Shown one piece after another: positions 1-11,539 of a stretch of DNA of 64,000 nt. This stretch comes from Lepus europaeus (taxonomy: Eukaryota; Chordata; Mammalia; Lagomorpha; Leporidae). Where the stretch lies: the NCBI RefSeq assembly GCF_033115175.1, contig NC_084827.1:124031701-124095700 (forward strand). Direction: 5' to 3'. The notes under the pieces are model-generated. The model made no database searches, was not told the DNA's origin, and saw only the letters and a list, made by a program, of their open reading frames with translations. Position 1 is the stretch's first letter, and each line of letters starts with the position of its first letter. A program made the translations under genes and the position numbers.

Positions 1-289
1 AGGATGCACAATTTAATCTTTAGACCTTATAAAAGAGATGGCTAACATTTTTCTGTAATAGCATAGCCAAAATAAGAACTTAAATAATAATCTCATAGCT
101 AGATTCACTTCGCCATCAGCGAAGTATACAGTAAGTAGAAAAAACCTCCCTTTCAGACCAAAGGGAAAGAAAGTTTTAAAGTGAGAATATAATTTTCCTC
201 ATGGGCATTGTTTACCTTAGAAAAACTACTACAGAACATGCCTGTGATTATAGACTTGTAGTTCAGGCCACCGAAAATTAGATATGGGA
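1..289. other. Intergenic, nothing recognised
   Basis: AT-rich sequence without a recognisable gene or repeat. It may be the far 5' part of the retroviral or L1 material that follows, but nothing in it proves this. Confidence 0.4.
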
Positions 290-880
290 CACGGGCACTC
301 CCTTGACTTGCATCCTCTGGTCTGCTTTAACAAAAACCAGGAGGAAAAGAAAGCTAGGCATCAGAAGCAATGGGTGGCAGGCCTATTAATGGCTGATCTG
401 TACAGTGATCTGCCCTCAAGGAGACCCAACAGGCCAGTCCACTGCAGTGGCTTTCAATGTGGTAAGCCTGGGCTTCAGCAGAAGTCAGCTTGTGAAGAGC
501 CCTGGCAGCTCTGCCAAGAGTTGGATCACTGGAAATGGACCTGCCCTGGAGTCGAAGGATGCCCAGGTCAGAGCCACAGATCTTATTGGCTCTAAGCTGA
601 AAAGCCCTCCACTCAGCCCAACTTCCAAAGTGACCACTGCAGTTGAGGGTATGGTCAAGTAGGGTCAGCAACATTGCAGGCAGAACTGTCAATTTCTTGT
701 TAGAGATGCCCCCTGCCTTGACCTGGCCAGCTCTCCTCCCAGGCCAGCCAAGTCATGAAAGTCAACAGAGTGCCTTCCCCTAGGAGGTTCACACCTCCCT
801 TAGGATATACCCCATGTGAAGAGATAGATAGGTCTGGGCCTCTTAACTCACAAGGCCTAAAGCCCAACAGATTATTATCA
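290..880 (+). pseudogene. Degenerate endogenous retrovirus gag-pro remnant (class I-like)
   Basis: A broken retroviral fragment. Around 330-410 the frame starting at 284 reads a lysine/glutamate/glutamine-rich stretch like the end of gag. It is followed at about 440-545 by two decayed CCHC zinc-knuckle-like motifs: cysteines and a GKPG turn in the first, and a histidine-tryptophan followed by a cysteine-proline in the second. The first knuckle has altered spacing and lacks its histidine, and the second lacks its first cysteine. The frame stops at 593. After a frame change, 680-820 resembles the start of a retroviral protease, but the catalytic Asp-Thr-Gly triad is not intact. Several stops and shifts make it non-functional. 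Where it ends and L1 sequence begins is unclear. The call rests on motif pattern only. Confidence 0.5.
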
Positions 881-1149
881 AGCCCCTTCTATCAGGTTCT
901 ATTTGCCTCTCAATCAGAAAACTTAATTGTAGCTTAGACAGCATCTTTCTTAGCTCCTCTAATAATGACTCTGTCCTTTGTTCTAGACCCTGTCTAGCGT
1001 ACTTGGGCCTCATTCCTTTGTAATCATAACCTCTACTATACCACCAATGGCTCTACTCCCAACCTGTGTGTACTGATGGTCCTCTTCCCCACTTAATGCT
1101 GTATAATTGTTCAAACCTGGTAAATGCCACTCTTAGGATCATTGGTTAC

Positions 1150-1623
1150 TATCCTCACTCTGTCTTTTATGACCTTGTCTAAATATGATCAGAGTCAGCA
1201 AACTTGGAAGGCTTCCATAGCCTTGGCAACTCATGACGACAGCCTAGGGTGGTTACTGGCGCCATAAACTAGAGTGTCAATTTGTTGGGTCAACAACAGG
1301 AGCCACTGTGCACTTGCTCCTTGTGGGATCTCTGTCCTTAATGTGCTGTTCATTTTGATTTAATGCTATAACTAGTACTCAAACAGTATGTTTCACTTTG
1401 TGTTGCTATGTGGGTGCAAACTGTTGAAATCTTTATACTAAATTGATCTTCTGTATACAGAGAATTGAAAATGAATCTTGATGAGAATGGAAGGGGAGAG
1501 GGAGCGGGAGATGGGAGGGTTGCGGGTGGGAGGGAAGTTATGGGAGGGGGAAGGCATTGTAATCCATAAGCTGTACACTGGAAATTTATATTCATTAAAT
1601 AAAAGTTAAAAAAAAAAAAAAAA
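1150..1623 (+). mobile_element. LINE-1 3' end with poly(A), 5'-truncated (rabbit-type L1)
   Basis: This stretch matches the reverse complement of the L1 3' UTR at 56500-56960 almost block by block. Shared features are the lead-in with 'aaggcttcc', the 'gatctctgtccttaatgtg' segment, a G-rich run of 'gggag' motifs, 'cattgtaatccataa' and the terminal 'aaataaaagttaaaa' poly(A). The stretch 881-1149 does not match that other copy. It may be a subfamily-specific 3' UTR segment or the flanking retroviral remnant. There is no coding capacity. A SINE sits directly after the poly(A). Confidence 0.85.
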
Positions 1624-1633
1624 CTGTCCTCCC

Positions 1634-1984
1634 AGCCGGCGCCGTGGCTTAACAGGCTAATCCTCCACCTTGCGGCGCTGGCACACCAGGTTCTATTCCC
1701 GGTCGGGGCGCCGGATTCTATCCCGGTTGCCCCTCTTCCAGGCCAGCTCTCTGCTATGGCCCGGGAAGGCAGTGGAAGATGGCCCAAGTCCTTGGGCCCT
1801 GCACCTGCATGGGAGACCGGGAGAAGCGCCTGGCTCCTGGCTTCGGATCAGCAAGATGCACTGGCCGCAGCAGCCATTGGAGGGTGAACCAACGGCAAAA
1901 AGGAAGACCTTTCTCTCTGTCTCTCTCTCACTAGCCACTCTGCCTGTCAAAAAATAAGTAAATAAAAATTAAAAAAAAAAAAAA
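1634..1984 (+). mobile_element. CSINE, young subfamily, inserted behind the L1 poly(A)
   Basis: A full-length lagomorph tRNA-derived SINE. It has a tRNA-like head with A and B boxes (start 'agccggcgccgtggc', GGTTCTATTCCCGG-type box), a unique body, a CT-rich tract and a poly(A) tail. It is flanked by the perfect 13-bp duplication AAACTGTCCTCCC (1621-1633 and 1985-1997). The 5' copy overlaps the L1 poly(A) tail, so this SINE landed later, in the A-rich 3' end of the L1. The high similarity to the copies at 21604 and 60291 suggests a recent insertion. Confidence 0.93.
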
Positions 1985-1997
1985 AAACTGTCCTCCC

Positions 1998-2679
1998 TCT
2001 CATCTCTCCTCCATCCCCACTTTACCTCCATTCCCTGGGAAAGTACATTAGGACAGTTCCCAGGATTAGAAGCAAGAGTCAAGACTGTAAGTGGTCTTCC
2101 GAGTTGAATATAATATCTACTGGTACCCTCATTAATTAATGAGTTAAAAATCATTGTATTTGTTCATTTGTAAATGTTCATATAAAACTTTTATATGTGT
2201 ACTGTATGAGAGTAATGATTTTATTCTTTTAAAAAAATCTATCCTTTAACACATATGGGTTATAATAGGTTATATTTTACATAGGTTATAATAATAAGCT
2301 AACTAAAAATAAGTTTTAAAACATGCTACTTAGCAGAGCAGCTCACTGAGTTTGGTAAACTCTTATTAATACTGTCAATCCATGAAATCACCTTCTGTGT
2401 ATGTAGGAAAGAAAGAGAGAGAAAGAGAAAATCAGTTCTAACATGTTAATAATGAGGCCCTCCCACTGGATCCAATTAGGAAAAGATTTGGGAATAGAAA
2501 ACAGAGACCAGAGGGAAAAATAGGGGTGGAAAAGTAAAAAGGATACCTTTTTTATATTCTTTTCCACTAAGGACATGCAAAGTTTATAAAAAAAAAAGAG
2601 CATAAAGAAAAGTAAATGCATACCAGACCCAAAAAAGACAAATATATTTTTCTCTGATTTGCTGTAGCTAATATAAAGA
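1998..2679. other. Intergenic, AT-rich, nothing recognised
   Basis: Mostly unique AT-rich sequence with a purine-rich patch at 2405-2430. No gene or named repeat could be supported. Confidence 0.5.
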
Positions 2680-3140
2680 ATATACTATATTATATATAAT
2701 ATATTTATATTATGTATAATTATATTTTATATTTATAATATTATATTAATAATATTCTTTTTTTTTTGACAGGCAGAGTGGGCAGTGAGAGAGAGAGACA
2801 GAGAGAAAGGTCTTCCTTTTCCGTTGGTTCACCCCCCAATGGCTGCTGCGGCTGGTGCGCTGCAGCCGGTGCTCCGCGCTGATCCGAAGACAGGAGCCAG
2901 GTGCTTCTCCTGGTCTCCCATGTGGGTGCAGGGACCAAGGACTTGGGCCATCCTCCACTGCTCTCCCAGGCCACAGCAGAGAGCTGGACAGGAAGAGGAG
3001 CAACCGGGACAGAATCCGGCGCCCTGACTGGGACTAGAACCCGGGGTGCTGGCACTGCAGGCGGAGGATTAGCCTAGTGAGCCACGGTGCTGGCCTAATA
3101 TTATTCTTTATATTATATACTTATAATATAATATAAAGAA
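2680..3140. repeat. AT-rich low-complexity tract split by a SINE
   Basis: Alternating A/T sequence at 2680-2757 resumes at 3096-3140 after the inserted SINE. The TAATATT-type words on both sides are consistent with a target duplication, but the low complexity prevents an exact call. Confidence 0.75.
2758..3095 (-). mobile_element. CSINE, young subfamily, inserted into an AT tract
   Basis: In + orientation the element reads from a poly(T), through 'gacaggcagagtgg' and a GA-rich tract, to the tRNA-like head ending 'ccacggtgctggcc'. It is full length, and its body closely resembles the other young copies in the window. Confidence 0.9.
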
Positions 3141-3183
3141 TACCAAAAAATGTAATGTATATGAATGAAACTGACATCTTGAG

Positions 3184-3502
3184 GGGTGGACACGGTGGTA
3201 CAGTGTAGCGCCAGCATTCAATAAGGGTGCTGGTTTGTGTCTCTGTTGCTCCACTTCCAATCCAGCTCCTTGCTAATGCACCTGAGAAAGCAGCAGAGGA
3301 TGACCCAAGTCCTTGGGTCCCTGCACTCACGTGGGAGATGAGTCTCCTGGTTCCTAGCTTTGACCTGACCTAGGCCCAACTGATGCAGCCATTTGGGGAG
3401 TGAATCAGTAGATGGAAGATCTCTCTCTCTCTCTCTCTCACTCTCTCTCACTCTCTGTTACTGTGTCTTTTAAATAAATTAATGAGTCTTTTTTTTTTAA
3501 AA
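3184..3502 (+). mobile_element. CSINE, older copy with 17-bp target duplication
   Basis: Diverged tRNA head, body, CT tract and a short A/T tail. The flanks carry a perfect 17-bp duplication, GAAACTGACATCTTGAG, at 3167-3183 and 3503-3519, so both ends are certain. Confidence 0.93.
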
Positions 3503-3519
3503 GAAACTGACATCTTGAG

Positions 3520-4757
3520 ATTTAGTTATTTTTAAAGTCTTTGTCTATACTTCTGTACAACAGTGGTTTTTCTAATTTACTTAGTGAATTCTTTATTTAG
3601 TGGAGGATTAATCCTGTGATTATAAAGTAAATGAAATTATGTTCTTACAAAAATTAAAAGAAAAAAATGAAAGAAGGAAGGAGGAGGGTGGGTGGGTGTG
3701 AAGTACCATTATGTGCTTAAAATTGCATACATAAGATATACAAAATTAGTTCTTTTCATATAAATCTTAAAAAAATAATTACATTATTTACATCTGGAGC
3801 AATTAAAAAAGAAAAGTAAAGTAAATGCAGGCCTTAGAACTGCCTTCTAGCGACATCTGGAAGGAGAAAGGAAGAAAGCCAAATACATGTACTTTGGCTT
3901 GAAGTTATAGAAAGTGCTGAGACCTTATAAAGCTGAATATTTGGAAACAGAATAAGAAATATCTGCTTCATGATGATGCATGTATTAAATACAGATGACT
4001 TAAGGCTTTTCCAGTTCCAGTATCCAATTTCTTCTCTGGTCCTTGGTTAAGACAGTGAGGATGTAAAACAGAGGAGATGAGGAGGCCTGGCCAATGTGCA
4101 GGTTGCCAGAGCACGGGATTAAACGTGGACACAGAGAACAAGAAAAACATTGATAGATAAACAGCCCAACAAAAAGATCCTTATTTTTAAGGTTATTTGC
4201 CAAGATGGAAAATGAATTCATGAGAATATGTTTAAAACTGAAAAAGGGGGAAATTAGGAAAGTGTTCTATGATTAAAATAATTAAATGAGCATTAACCAC
4301 ATTGTATTGATACAGCTTAAGCTATATAAAATGTCACTGTTGTTCTCTTTACAAACAAGTGCTGTTTCATTTTTAGCAATATTAAGGCATGGGCAAGCCC
4401 TATGTGAAAGGCAGGGTCTAACTGGAGCAAGGTTTTGGAGATCCCTTGCTGTGCTTGATGCTGACCCATCCATGCTGGATCATGGGAAGTCCAGTAGGCG
4501 TCAGGGAAATAACCAGGACCACTGGCCAAAGGCCTGACTTGGAGCAATAGCTGTTCACAAAGCGTATGGAAGTATTTTAAATAAAGTCTTCTGCCTTTCA
4601 TAGTAAAAGCACTGTTCACCTAGGCAGAAAAAGACAATGAATTTATAAGAGAATTAATTGCATATCAGTTATGATGTACATAACAATGAATGAGTAAAAG
4701 CTCCACTAAAGCGGCATAAACAAAAAAGTGTTTTTTCTTCATGTTATGAAACAGATT
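3520..4757. other. Intergenic, nothing recognised
   Basis: Holds a short purine-rich GGAAG/GTGGG patch near 3665-3700 and otherwise unique sequence. No coding signature beyond short chance frames. Confidence 0.5.
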
Positions 4758-5098
4758 GGGGCCAATGCTGTAGCGTAGTGGGTAGAGCCACCACCTGCAG
4801 TGCCGGCATCCCATAGGGGCACCGATTGGAATCCCGGCTGCTCCACTTCTGAGCCAGCTCTCTGCTGTGGCCTGGGAGAGCAGTGGAGGATGGCTCAAGT
4901 CCTTGGGCCCCTGCACCCACATGGGAGACCCTGGGGAGGCTCCTGACTCCTGGTTCAAGCCTTTGGATCGGCACAGCTCCAGCTGTTGTGTCCATCTGGG
5001 AAGTGAACCAGAGGATGAAAGACCTCTCTCTCTCTCTCTGCCTTTCCTTCTCTCTCTGTATAACTCTGACTTTCAAATAAATCTTAAAAAAAAAAAAT
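4758..5098 (+). mobile_element. CSINE, full length
   Basis: Begins with 'ggggccaatgctgtagc', has an intact B-box-like segment and the typical body words ('tccttgggcccctgc', 'gggagaccc'), then a CT tract and a poly(A) ending in AAATCTT(A)n. Confidence 0.9.
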
Positions 5099-5469
5099 AG
5101 CAGATGATGTGTGAATTTGAATCACTGCACAGAGGCAACCAGCAGGGCCCAGGCTCCTTCCATCTCTGTCTTCCTTCATCCTAGCCATCCCCATCCTGCT
5201 TGTCACCTCAAGGGAACAAGGTAGTTCCTGCACCCCTACACTTCACTTCTGAGTAGCAAGAAAGAATAAGATGGAAGGGATGAAGGAGTGGCACCTGTCT
5301 CATGAGAGCTAAAACTTTTGACACATCCACAGCACACTTCTGCCATGCTGATCTCTCTGGCAAAATAGTGTCATATGACTTACTCCAGATGCCAGGTAGC
5401 ACCATGAGGTCAGTACTTTTTGTAATGTACCTTGATAAACAGGAAAATTCATATTGGTTGGATACAAAG
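5099..5469. other. Intergenic, possible unassigned ancient repeat
   Basis: 5120-5405 has the texture of an old mammalian repeat (pyrimidine-rich opening, then a purine-rich half). I could not assign a family and see no gene. Confidence 0.3.
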
Positions 5470-5822
5470 CAGTAGGTCCCTGGTTTGGAAGGAATGCTTG
5501 CGTCCCCCTAAAATTCTAATGCTGAAACCTAATGCCAATGTAGTGGCATCAGGAAGTGGAGCCTTTGGTAGGTAATTAGGGCATGAGTAGGGAGCCCTAG
5601 GAGTGGGATTCCTACCCTTATGAGAAGAGGCCCTGGAGCTAAGTCATTTTTTTTTTACCATCTGAGGATATGATGAGAAGACAGCAGTCTATAACCCAGG
5701 CCTACTCTCTCAAGCATCTACCCAGCCTCCAGAACTAAGAGTAACAAACGTTTGCAGTTTCTATGTCACAGCACTTGCTGTACTTGGTTATAGCTGCCCA
5801 AACCAACAAAGACAATACCGTG
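5470..5822 (+). mobile_element. MaLR/MLT1-like LTR remnant
   Basis: Diverged copy of the common mammalian LTR pattern. It has a start resembling 'cccctaaaattctaatgctgaaacctaatg', a middle with 'ggagcctttggtaggtaattagg', and a 3' part with 'cccagcctccagaactaagag', ending near 'caaaccaacaaagacaata'. No internal retroviral genes accompany it, so it is a solo LTR or fragment. Confidence 0.7.
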
Positions 5823-7475
5823 CTATCTGTTGCCTTTACCATGGTTTCATAATAATGATGGGAAAAGCCTCTAAATGACATAAACCAGTTCATTCTACTA
5901 CTAGGGGATGTAGTATAATGTATTATGGCACCTAGTGAATTTTGTGTTAACATTTCACAATCACGTAATCACAACCTCATGTTCAAGTGGAAATCAATGT
6001 ATTACTTAGAAGCCATTCCCAAACGTGTATAACTAATCACATTTCTAAGGTAAATTTCTCCACCTGTGCAAATAAACCCTTTTCCTCACTGATAACCACA
6101 TAAAAGCATTTTATGAATGTAAGATTAATTTTAGTAGCATTTGCGGAAAAAGAAAGGGAGTTATTAAAAATTTTTAATTATCTTAGATGGAGCAATCAAA
6201 TATAAGGAATTTTCAACTTCAGAATAACTTAAATTTCAGAATTACCTAAAATTTCAGAAACTTTTTGCTCTTCCTGGTTCTGCCTCTTTTCCGTTCTGGT
6301 CTCTATTTTTGTTTGAGTTAATTTTTTCTCCTTTTTACAACATAATTTTTATATAAGCAGTAGAGTGATTTTCTACAAAGTGCTCAACATTTTACATCTC
6401 TATTCTAGAAAATGGGGCCTTCATCTATCTGCAAAAGAGGCTGTTCATAGATTCAATGCAGAAAATTCAAGAGAATAAGTTAAGCACCCAGTTTAAAAAC
6501 ATCTGTGATGAAATAATATGTAGGTGTTTATTGAAGAATAACCTTGATAAAGTTCGAGCACTGATTTACCTAATCTAAATCCAAGTTTGGAAAGAAAAGT
6601 GTTCTGCGAATATTTTTTTTCTTTTTTTGCAACTTTTTACTGATGAATCCTCTGCTCTCAGTGTAGCAGGAGATTGGAAAGGTCTCAGGCAGAGACCAGC
6701 ATACACAGCTAACACCTCAACATAGTACTTAGAGTGTTTCCATGGCCCAATCAGTAACTAAGCAGTTCTCTGAAAAAAGGTAAAGGGTTAAAAAAAAGTC
6801 TAGAATAGATTTTCTGTATTTGGGCAAAACATACATTCAATTCACATTAACTCTGTAAACACACAGAAATACTTATTACCTAGAGTTAAATTCATTTGTT
6901 CCAAAATTTATATCACTAATAACAGAATTGTAGTTACAACCGCCCTTCCTTCTTCCCTTGTCAAAGCTCAGATAAATGTCTTGACATTGACTGGACTCAG
7001 CAGATAGCTTTAACTTGGCCAGAATTCACGAATGCTATAATGTGTCATGTTGATAAAGAATAAAAATTGGTTCAACTTCTTAGATCACTTGGTAAAGCAT
7101 CAAGAGTCCTAAAAGATGTAGCAATTATACTTCATGCTCACATTTGATCACTTTCTTTTGATAAAGTAGCTTCAAGTACAGAGAGATTTATTATAGAATA
7201 TTTATTTTTAAATGGAAATAATCTAATTATTAGGTTATTGGGACAGAACCTAATATGTTTCTGGCTGAAGATGGGGTGAGAAAAGTAGAGTTAAAAATAG
7301 TATGTATAGTATTATCTGAATTTTAAAATTATTCACACAAAAACACCCAACATTTACTAAAAGGAAATTCAACCATTCAACAGTCATATCTTATAAACAA
7401 ACCTTGCACACATACATGATTAATTCCTTTCAATATATTCATAAACATGAAATGGTCTAGCATAATATATATTGG
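5823..7475. other. Intergenic, AT-rich, nothing recognised
   Basis: About 1.65 kb of unique AT-rich sequence with no SINE, no convincing ORF and no RNA gene that I can see. Confidence 0.5.
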
Positions 7476-7790
7476 TTTTTTTTTTTATTTGATAGGCAGA
7501 GTTAGATAGTGAGAGAGAGAGACAGAGAGAAAGGTCTTCCTTCCATTGGTTCACCCCCAAAATGGCCACTACGGGTGGACCAGGCCAAAGCCTGGAGCAT
7601 GGAATGTCATCTGCATTTTCCATGTGGGTGGCAGGGACCCAAGTATTTGGATGATTATCTGCTCCCTTCCCAGGTGAACTAGCAGGAAGCTGGTTCAGAA
7701 GTGAGACAGCAGGACTGCAAGTGACACTTCAACATAGGATGCAGAAGCCCCAAGTGGTGGCATAACCAATTGTACCACAATGCCTGCCCC
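7476..7790 (-). mobile_element. CSINE, older copy
   Basis: Poly(T), 'tttgataggcagagtta', GA tract and diverged body, ending in 'accacaatgcctgcccc', the reverse complement of the SINE start. Confidence 0.87.
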
Positions 7791-8259
7791 TTCTTTATAT
7801 TTTTTATAACCCATTAAATGTGAATTTTCAAAAATAAAAAATCTTACAAAAATAAAAAAATGACTCCATATATATAAGATTATAAATGCAGACTAAATAA
7901 AGTAGACCATCCCCTCCCTCAGTGGTGATGTCTGGGAGTTTTTTTGAACCAAAATGAAACCCATACTTCAACCATCTGTCTACCTTCCTTTAACTAATTA
8001 GTAGATGTTTCTGTTTACATGTACTATCATACACATCACATTAAAAGTCCCAAATACTGTGACTACAAAGCTCTTCCAGCTGTTTCATTTCTATCAGTGG
8101 TATTATCTCTCATACTTGAAACATTTGTGCTACTTTTGATTTCTGCTTCTGTATTCACCGTATCCAGTTACCAAATCATAAAACTTCCCGAACCTGTCCT
8201 CTGTTCTTTCTTTTCCTTTCCCATAGCTCTAACATTAGTATGGGTTTTCATTACCTCCT
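7791..8259. other. Intergenic, nothing recognised
   Basis: Unique sequence. A short open frame at 8019-8282 is hydrophobic but has no support as a gene. Confidence 0.4.
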
Positions 8260-8690
8260 TTATACAACGAATATATATTTAGCACCTGCTCTTCACAGGC
8301 ATGATCCTGTGGCAATGATGCTGTCTCCTGGTCATGGAATTTACAGTCTAGCAAAGCAGACAGTAACTGGATGGATTCTACAATTAATCATATAACTGCG
8401 AATGTGGTAATGTTTCACAGAAGTAGGTCTGGGAGTTATAAGAGCAAATAACTAGAGAGACACATCTAGTCTGGAGAGCTCCAGTGAAGATTTCTTAAAG
8501 AAGTGCCATTTACCTTGAGCTGCGAAGCAGAGGCATTAACTTAAGTGAGGCAGGGAGAGAGCAATCTAAGTACAAAGAATGAGTTGTGCTCAAAGCAACT
8601 GAGGAGGAAAGGGCGTGGAGCATTTAGGATTATGGGACAAAGTCAGCTTGTATGTTGGGCAGAGAGGAGAACAGACTGTCCCGGCATGGT
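8260..8690 (+). repeat. Ancient mammalian interspersed repeat, family unassigned
   Basis: Same order of words as the copy at 11540-12055: a 'tatttagcacctgctcttcacaggca' opening, an 'acagtctagcaaagcagaca' middle, then 'aagaagtgccatttaccttgagctg' and a GGAAAGGGCGTGG-like block. The two copies support one another as members of one old family. Confidence 0.45.
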
Positions 8691-8936
8691 CAGCTCATGG
8701 ACCCCCTTTGGAGGCCACCTTCTAAATTAGGACCCTCAAGTGGCCAAAAATTAGCCTCTCGGGATGACAGTTTAGAATTATAGCCCTTTCAATCACTATT
8801 GCCCACTACAATCAGATATGTATTTTGGAAAGACCTTTGGAACACATCAGCTTCCTGACTAAAAGAAAACAGAACTAGCAACTAAAAATAATCCGTGCCT
8901 CACCACTAGGGCCTGTGTGGACTCAAGTAGACTCCT

Positions 8937-9300
8937 CGGGATTTGGTATGGATTGGATTGCATTCATTTGGTGAAGTACTAACCCTCAGTAGCTCAGAAT
9001 GTAACCACATTAGAGAATACTGTTGCTATAAATATAATTAGCTAAGATGAGTTCATACTGGTGTAGTGTGGGCAGATAATCCAGTATGACTGGTGTCCTT
9101 ATAAAGAGGAAACATTTGAAGACACAGAGATAGACGGGCACACACACATAGGGAGAATTCCATGTGAAGACTGGAATTATGCTGCTACAAGCCAAGGACC
9201 TACCAAGAGAGAGACCTGGAACAGATGGTTTCCTTTCCACGTTCCTCTCTCACCGTCACACACTCCCTTCCCAAGGGTCTCAAAGCTTCAGAGAAATAAA
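8937..9300 (+). mobile_element. MaLR/MLT1-like LTR remnant
   Basis: Contains the ordered words 'tactaaccctcagtagctcagaatg', 'ccagtatgactggtgtcct', 'tataaagaggaaa', 'gaagacacagag', 'aagccaaggacc' and 'gagagacctggaacaga', characteristic of an old MaLR-type LTR. No linked coding region. The 8690-8936 flank is unassigned. Confidence 0.7.
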
Positions 9301-10128
9301 CTTCCATAGGAAAGCATTAGAAAGTCTGGACTGAAGATATACACATTAAAGGGCATACAATTTAGAAACCCATAATTTAAGATCAGATACAGCAACAACA
9401 ACAAAACATAAATATGTGCTTTTCCTGTTATAGGTCTAGTTCTGCTATTAAAGATGAATGAAGAAAATGGATTCAAACCATAAAATTGCTTTTAGAAAGA
9501 ATTGGAAATTTTTGCCACAATTCACACATAGAGAGTAATCTATGTTTTACAAGCTATAAGATATTAAAAATAGTCTTCCTAGCCAAACTTCCATGATAAT
9601 ATTAACTTACTGTTAGTTTATTACAGGAAATCACATTGAACTACCTAGAGACATATGTGTGTTAGTGATGTATAGTTAACTTAATAATTTTAAAAACATT
9701 ATTTCTTTCCCCTTTAGTTAACAGGAAAAGTCAATTGACATTAGTGGTCAAATAGAGTAGACAATTTTGATGGCAATGAATCTGTATTATGCTTAGAATC
9801 ACAACACAAACCTGACACTAATTCCAAAATAAGCATTAACCATAACAACTTTATGACTATTAGATGCACTGTGCCCACAATATGTTTTCTCAAAAGCCAC
9901 CTTTGCATAACATGAATTCATTTTACACATTGAGTTTAAATATCAATTTGAGGGCATTCCTCTTTGTCATTTGTTCTCATTATTCAAATTTCTAAGCAAA
10001 TTTACCTGTGATATGCTGCTATTTTGTTCTGCTTAAAATATATCTGAAATATATAGAGCACACTTTTGGCGAGGCACCCCAGAAGAGTGTCTCCAATGGT
10101 GCCTACCTCTTTAAAAAAAAATGGATTT
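9301..10128. other. Intergenic, nothing recognised
   Basis: AT-rich unique sequence. A short CAA-repeat patch lies near 9392-9404. Confidence 0.5.
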
Positions 10129-10450
10129 GGGGTCAGCAGATTAAGCCATCATTTGCAGAACTGGCATCCCATATGGGTGCTGGTTTGAGTCCCAGCTGCT
10201 CCACTTCTGATCCAGCTCCCTGCTAATGTGCCTGGGAAAGAAGCTGAGGATGGTCCAAGTGTTTGGGCCCCTGTACCCATGTGGGAGACCCAGAGTAGGC
10301 TCCTGGATCCTGGCTTTGGCCCGGCCCAGCCCTAGCCATTGTGGCCATTTGGGGAGTGAAATCAGCAGATGGAAGATATCTTTTTCTCTCTACCCCTCTC
10401 TCTGTCTCCGTAACTCTGACTTTCAAATATACAAATAAATCTTTAAAAAT
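10129..10450 (+). mobile_element. CSINE, older copy
   Basis: Starts 'ggggtcagcagattaagcc', retains 'tgggtgctggtttgagtcc' (B box) and the body, and ends with 'ctttcaaatatacaaataaatcttt' and an A-rich tail. Confidence 0.9.
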
Positions 10451-10467
10451 AAATAAGTGAATAAAAT

Positions 10468-10714
10468 AAAATTGATTTATTTATTTGAAAGGCAAAGTAA
10501 CAGAGAGAAAGAGATAGCTTCCAGCTGCTGGTTCACTCCCTAAAGGGCTACAACAGCCAAGACTGGACCAGGCTGAAAACTGGAGCCTTGAACTTCATCT
10601 GGGTCTCCCACACCATGGCAGAGACTCACGAACTTGAGCCATCAACCACTGCCTTTCCAGGCACATTAGCAGAGAGATGGATCAGATACAGAGTATGCTG
10701 CATATGTGATGGCC
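10468..10714 (-). mobile_element. CSINE, 5'-truncated or internally decayed
   Basis: Poly(T)-like 'gatttatttatttgaaagg', GA tract, 'ctgctggttcactccct' and 'gccatcaaccactgcctttcc' are preserved. The tRNA-head end is missing or unrecognisable after 10690. It lies tail-to-tail with the SINE at 10129. Confidence 0.75.
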
Positions 10715-10719
10715 TTTAG

Positions 10720-11135
10720 TGACTCACTTCTATGAAATACAATACGACAAAATCAATGTTATATCTATTTTGATATTGGGTTATGAAAAGACTTCTCTCA
10801 TGGGTACACTTGCTTTCTCTGGTACTTTTTAGAATCTTACTCTCTCTTATTGCTCATGGGTGAGCCAGCTACCATATTGTGAGACAGGCTTATTAAAAAG
10901 CATGATCTTGGAAGTGAATCTTCTAAGGTTTCCAACAGCAACATGCCTGAGCTCAAAAGTAGATAAGGATACTTTCCTGGCTGGGAGCGAGACTGCAACC
11001 TCAGGAGAGACCTGGAGGCAGTCCTCAAGGCACTAGGTCACTCCCAGCTTCCTGACCACTGCATGGGGAAAGGATGAGTATTTGCTGTTTCCAGCCACTG
11101 AGTTTTGGAGCAATGCGCTATACAGCAATAAATAA
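10720..11135 (+). mobile_element. MaLR/MLT1-like LTR remnant
   Basis: Ordered words 'ggttatgaaaagacttctctc', 'gagccagctaccatattgtg', 'gactgcaacctcaggagagac', 'cccagcttcctgacc', 'gtatttgctgtttccagcc' and 'gagttttggagcaat' match an old MaLR LTR. It is non-coding. Confidence 0.7.
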
Positions 11136-11539
11136 CATTTTGTGCTGTGTAGTGCATCAGTTTTCTTCCCGTCTTGAAACTTGTTCAATCATATTTTGGG
11201 GGTTGAGAGTGGAACAGCTCACTGTGTCCAGTATGGTCTTCTGTGGAGAAATAGACCTTTATACTCATACATTCTTATTTTCAGTAGAGATTTCCATAAT
11301 CAACTTAAAAGTCTACAATGCCCCATTGTGTTCTGTGTGATGCGTATAAATTTATTTCAGAGATCTTGGTGAAATTCTTGATAATACAAATAAAATAAAA
11401 TAGAATGAGCAAGAAAAAAAGGGAACTTTAGTATCTTAGTATTTGATAGGTATAATAGCCATGCCACTGGGCTTACATGCATATATCTTAAAATATCAAG
11501 GACTCCCATATGTTTGGAATATATTATACGGTTCATTCA
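11136..11539. other. Intergenic, nothing recognised
   Basis: Unique sequence. Two overlapping short frames (11074-11340 and 11181-11372) start in or next to the LTR tail and have no gene support. Confidence 0.45.
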
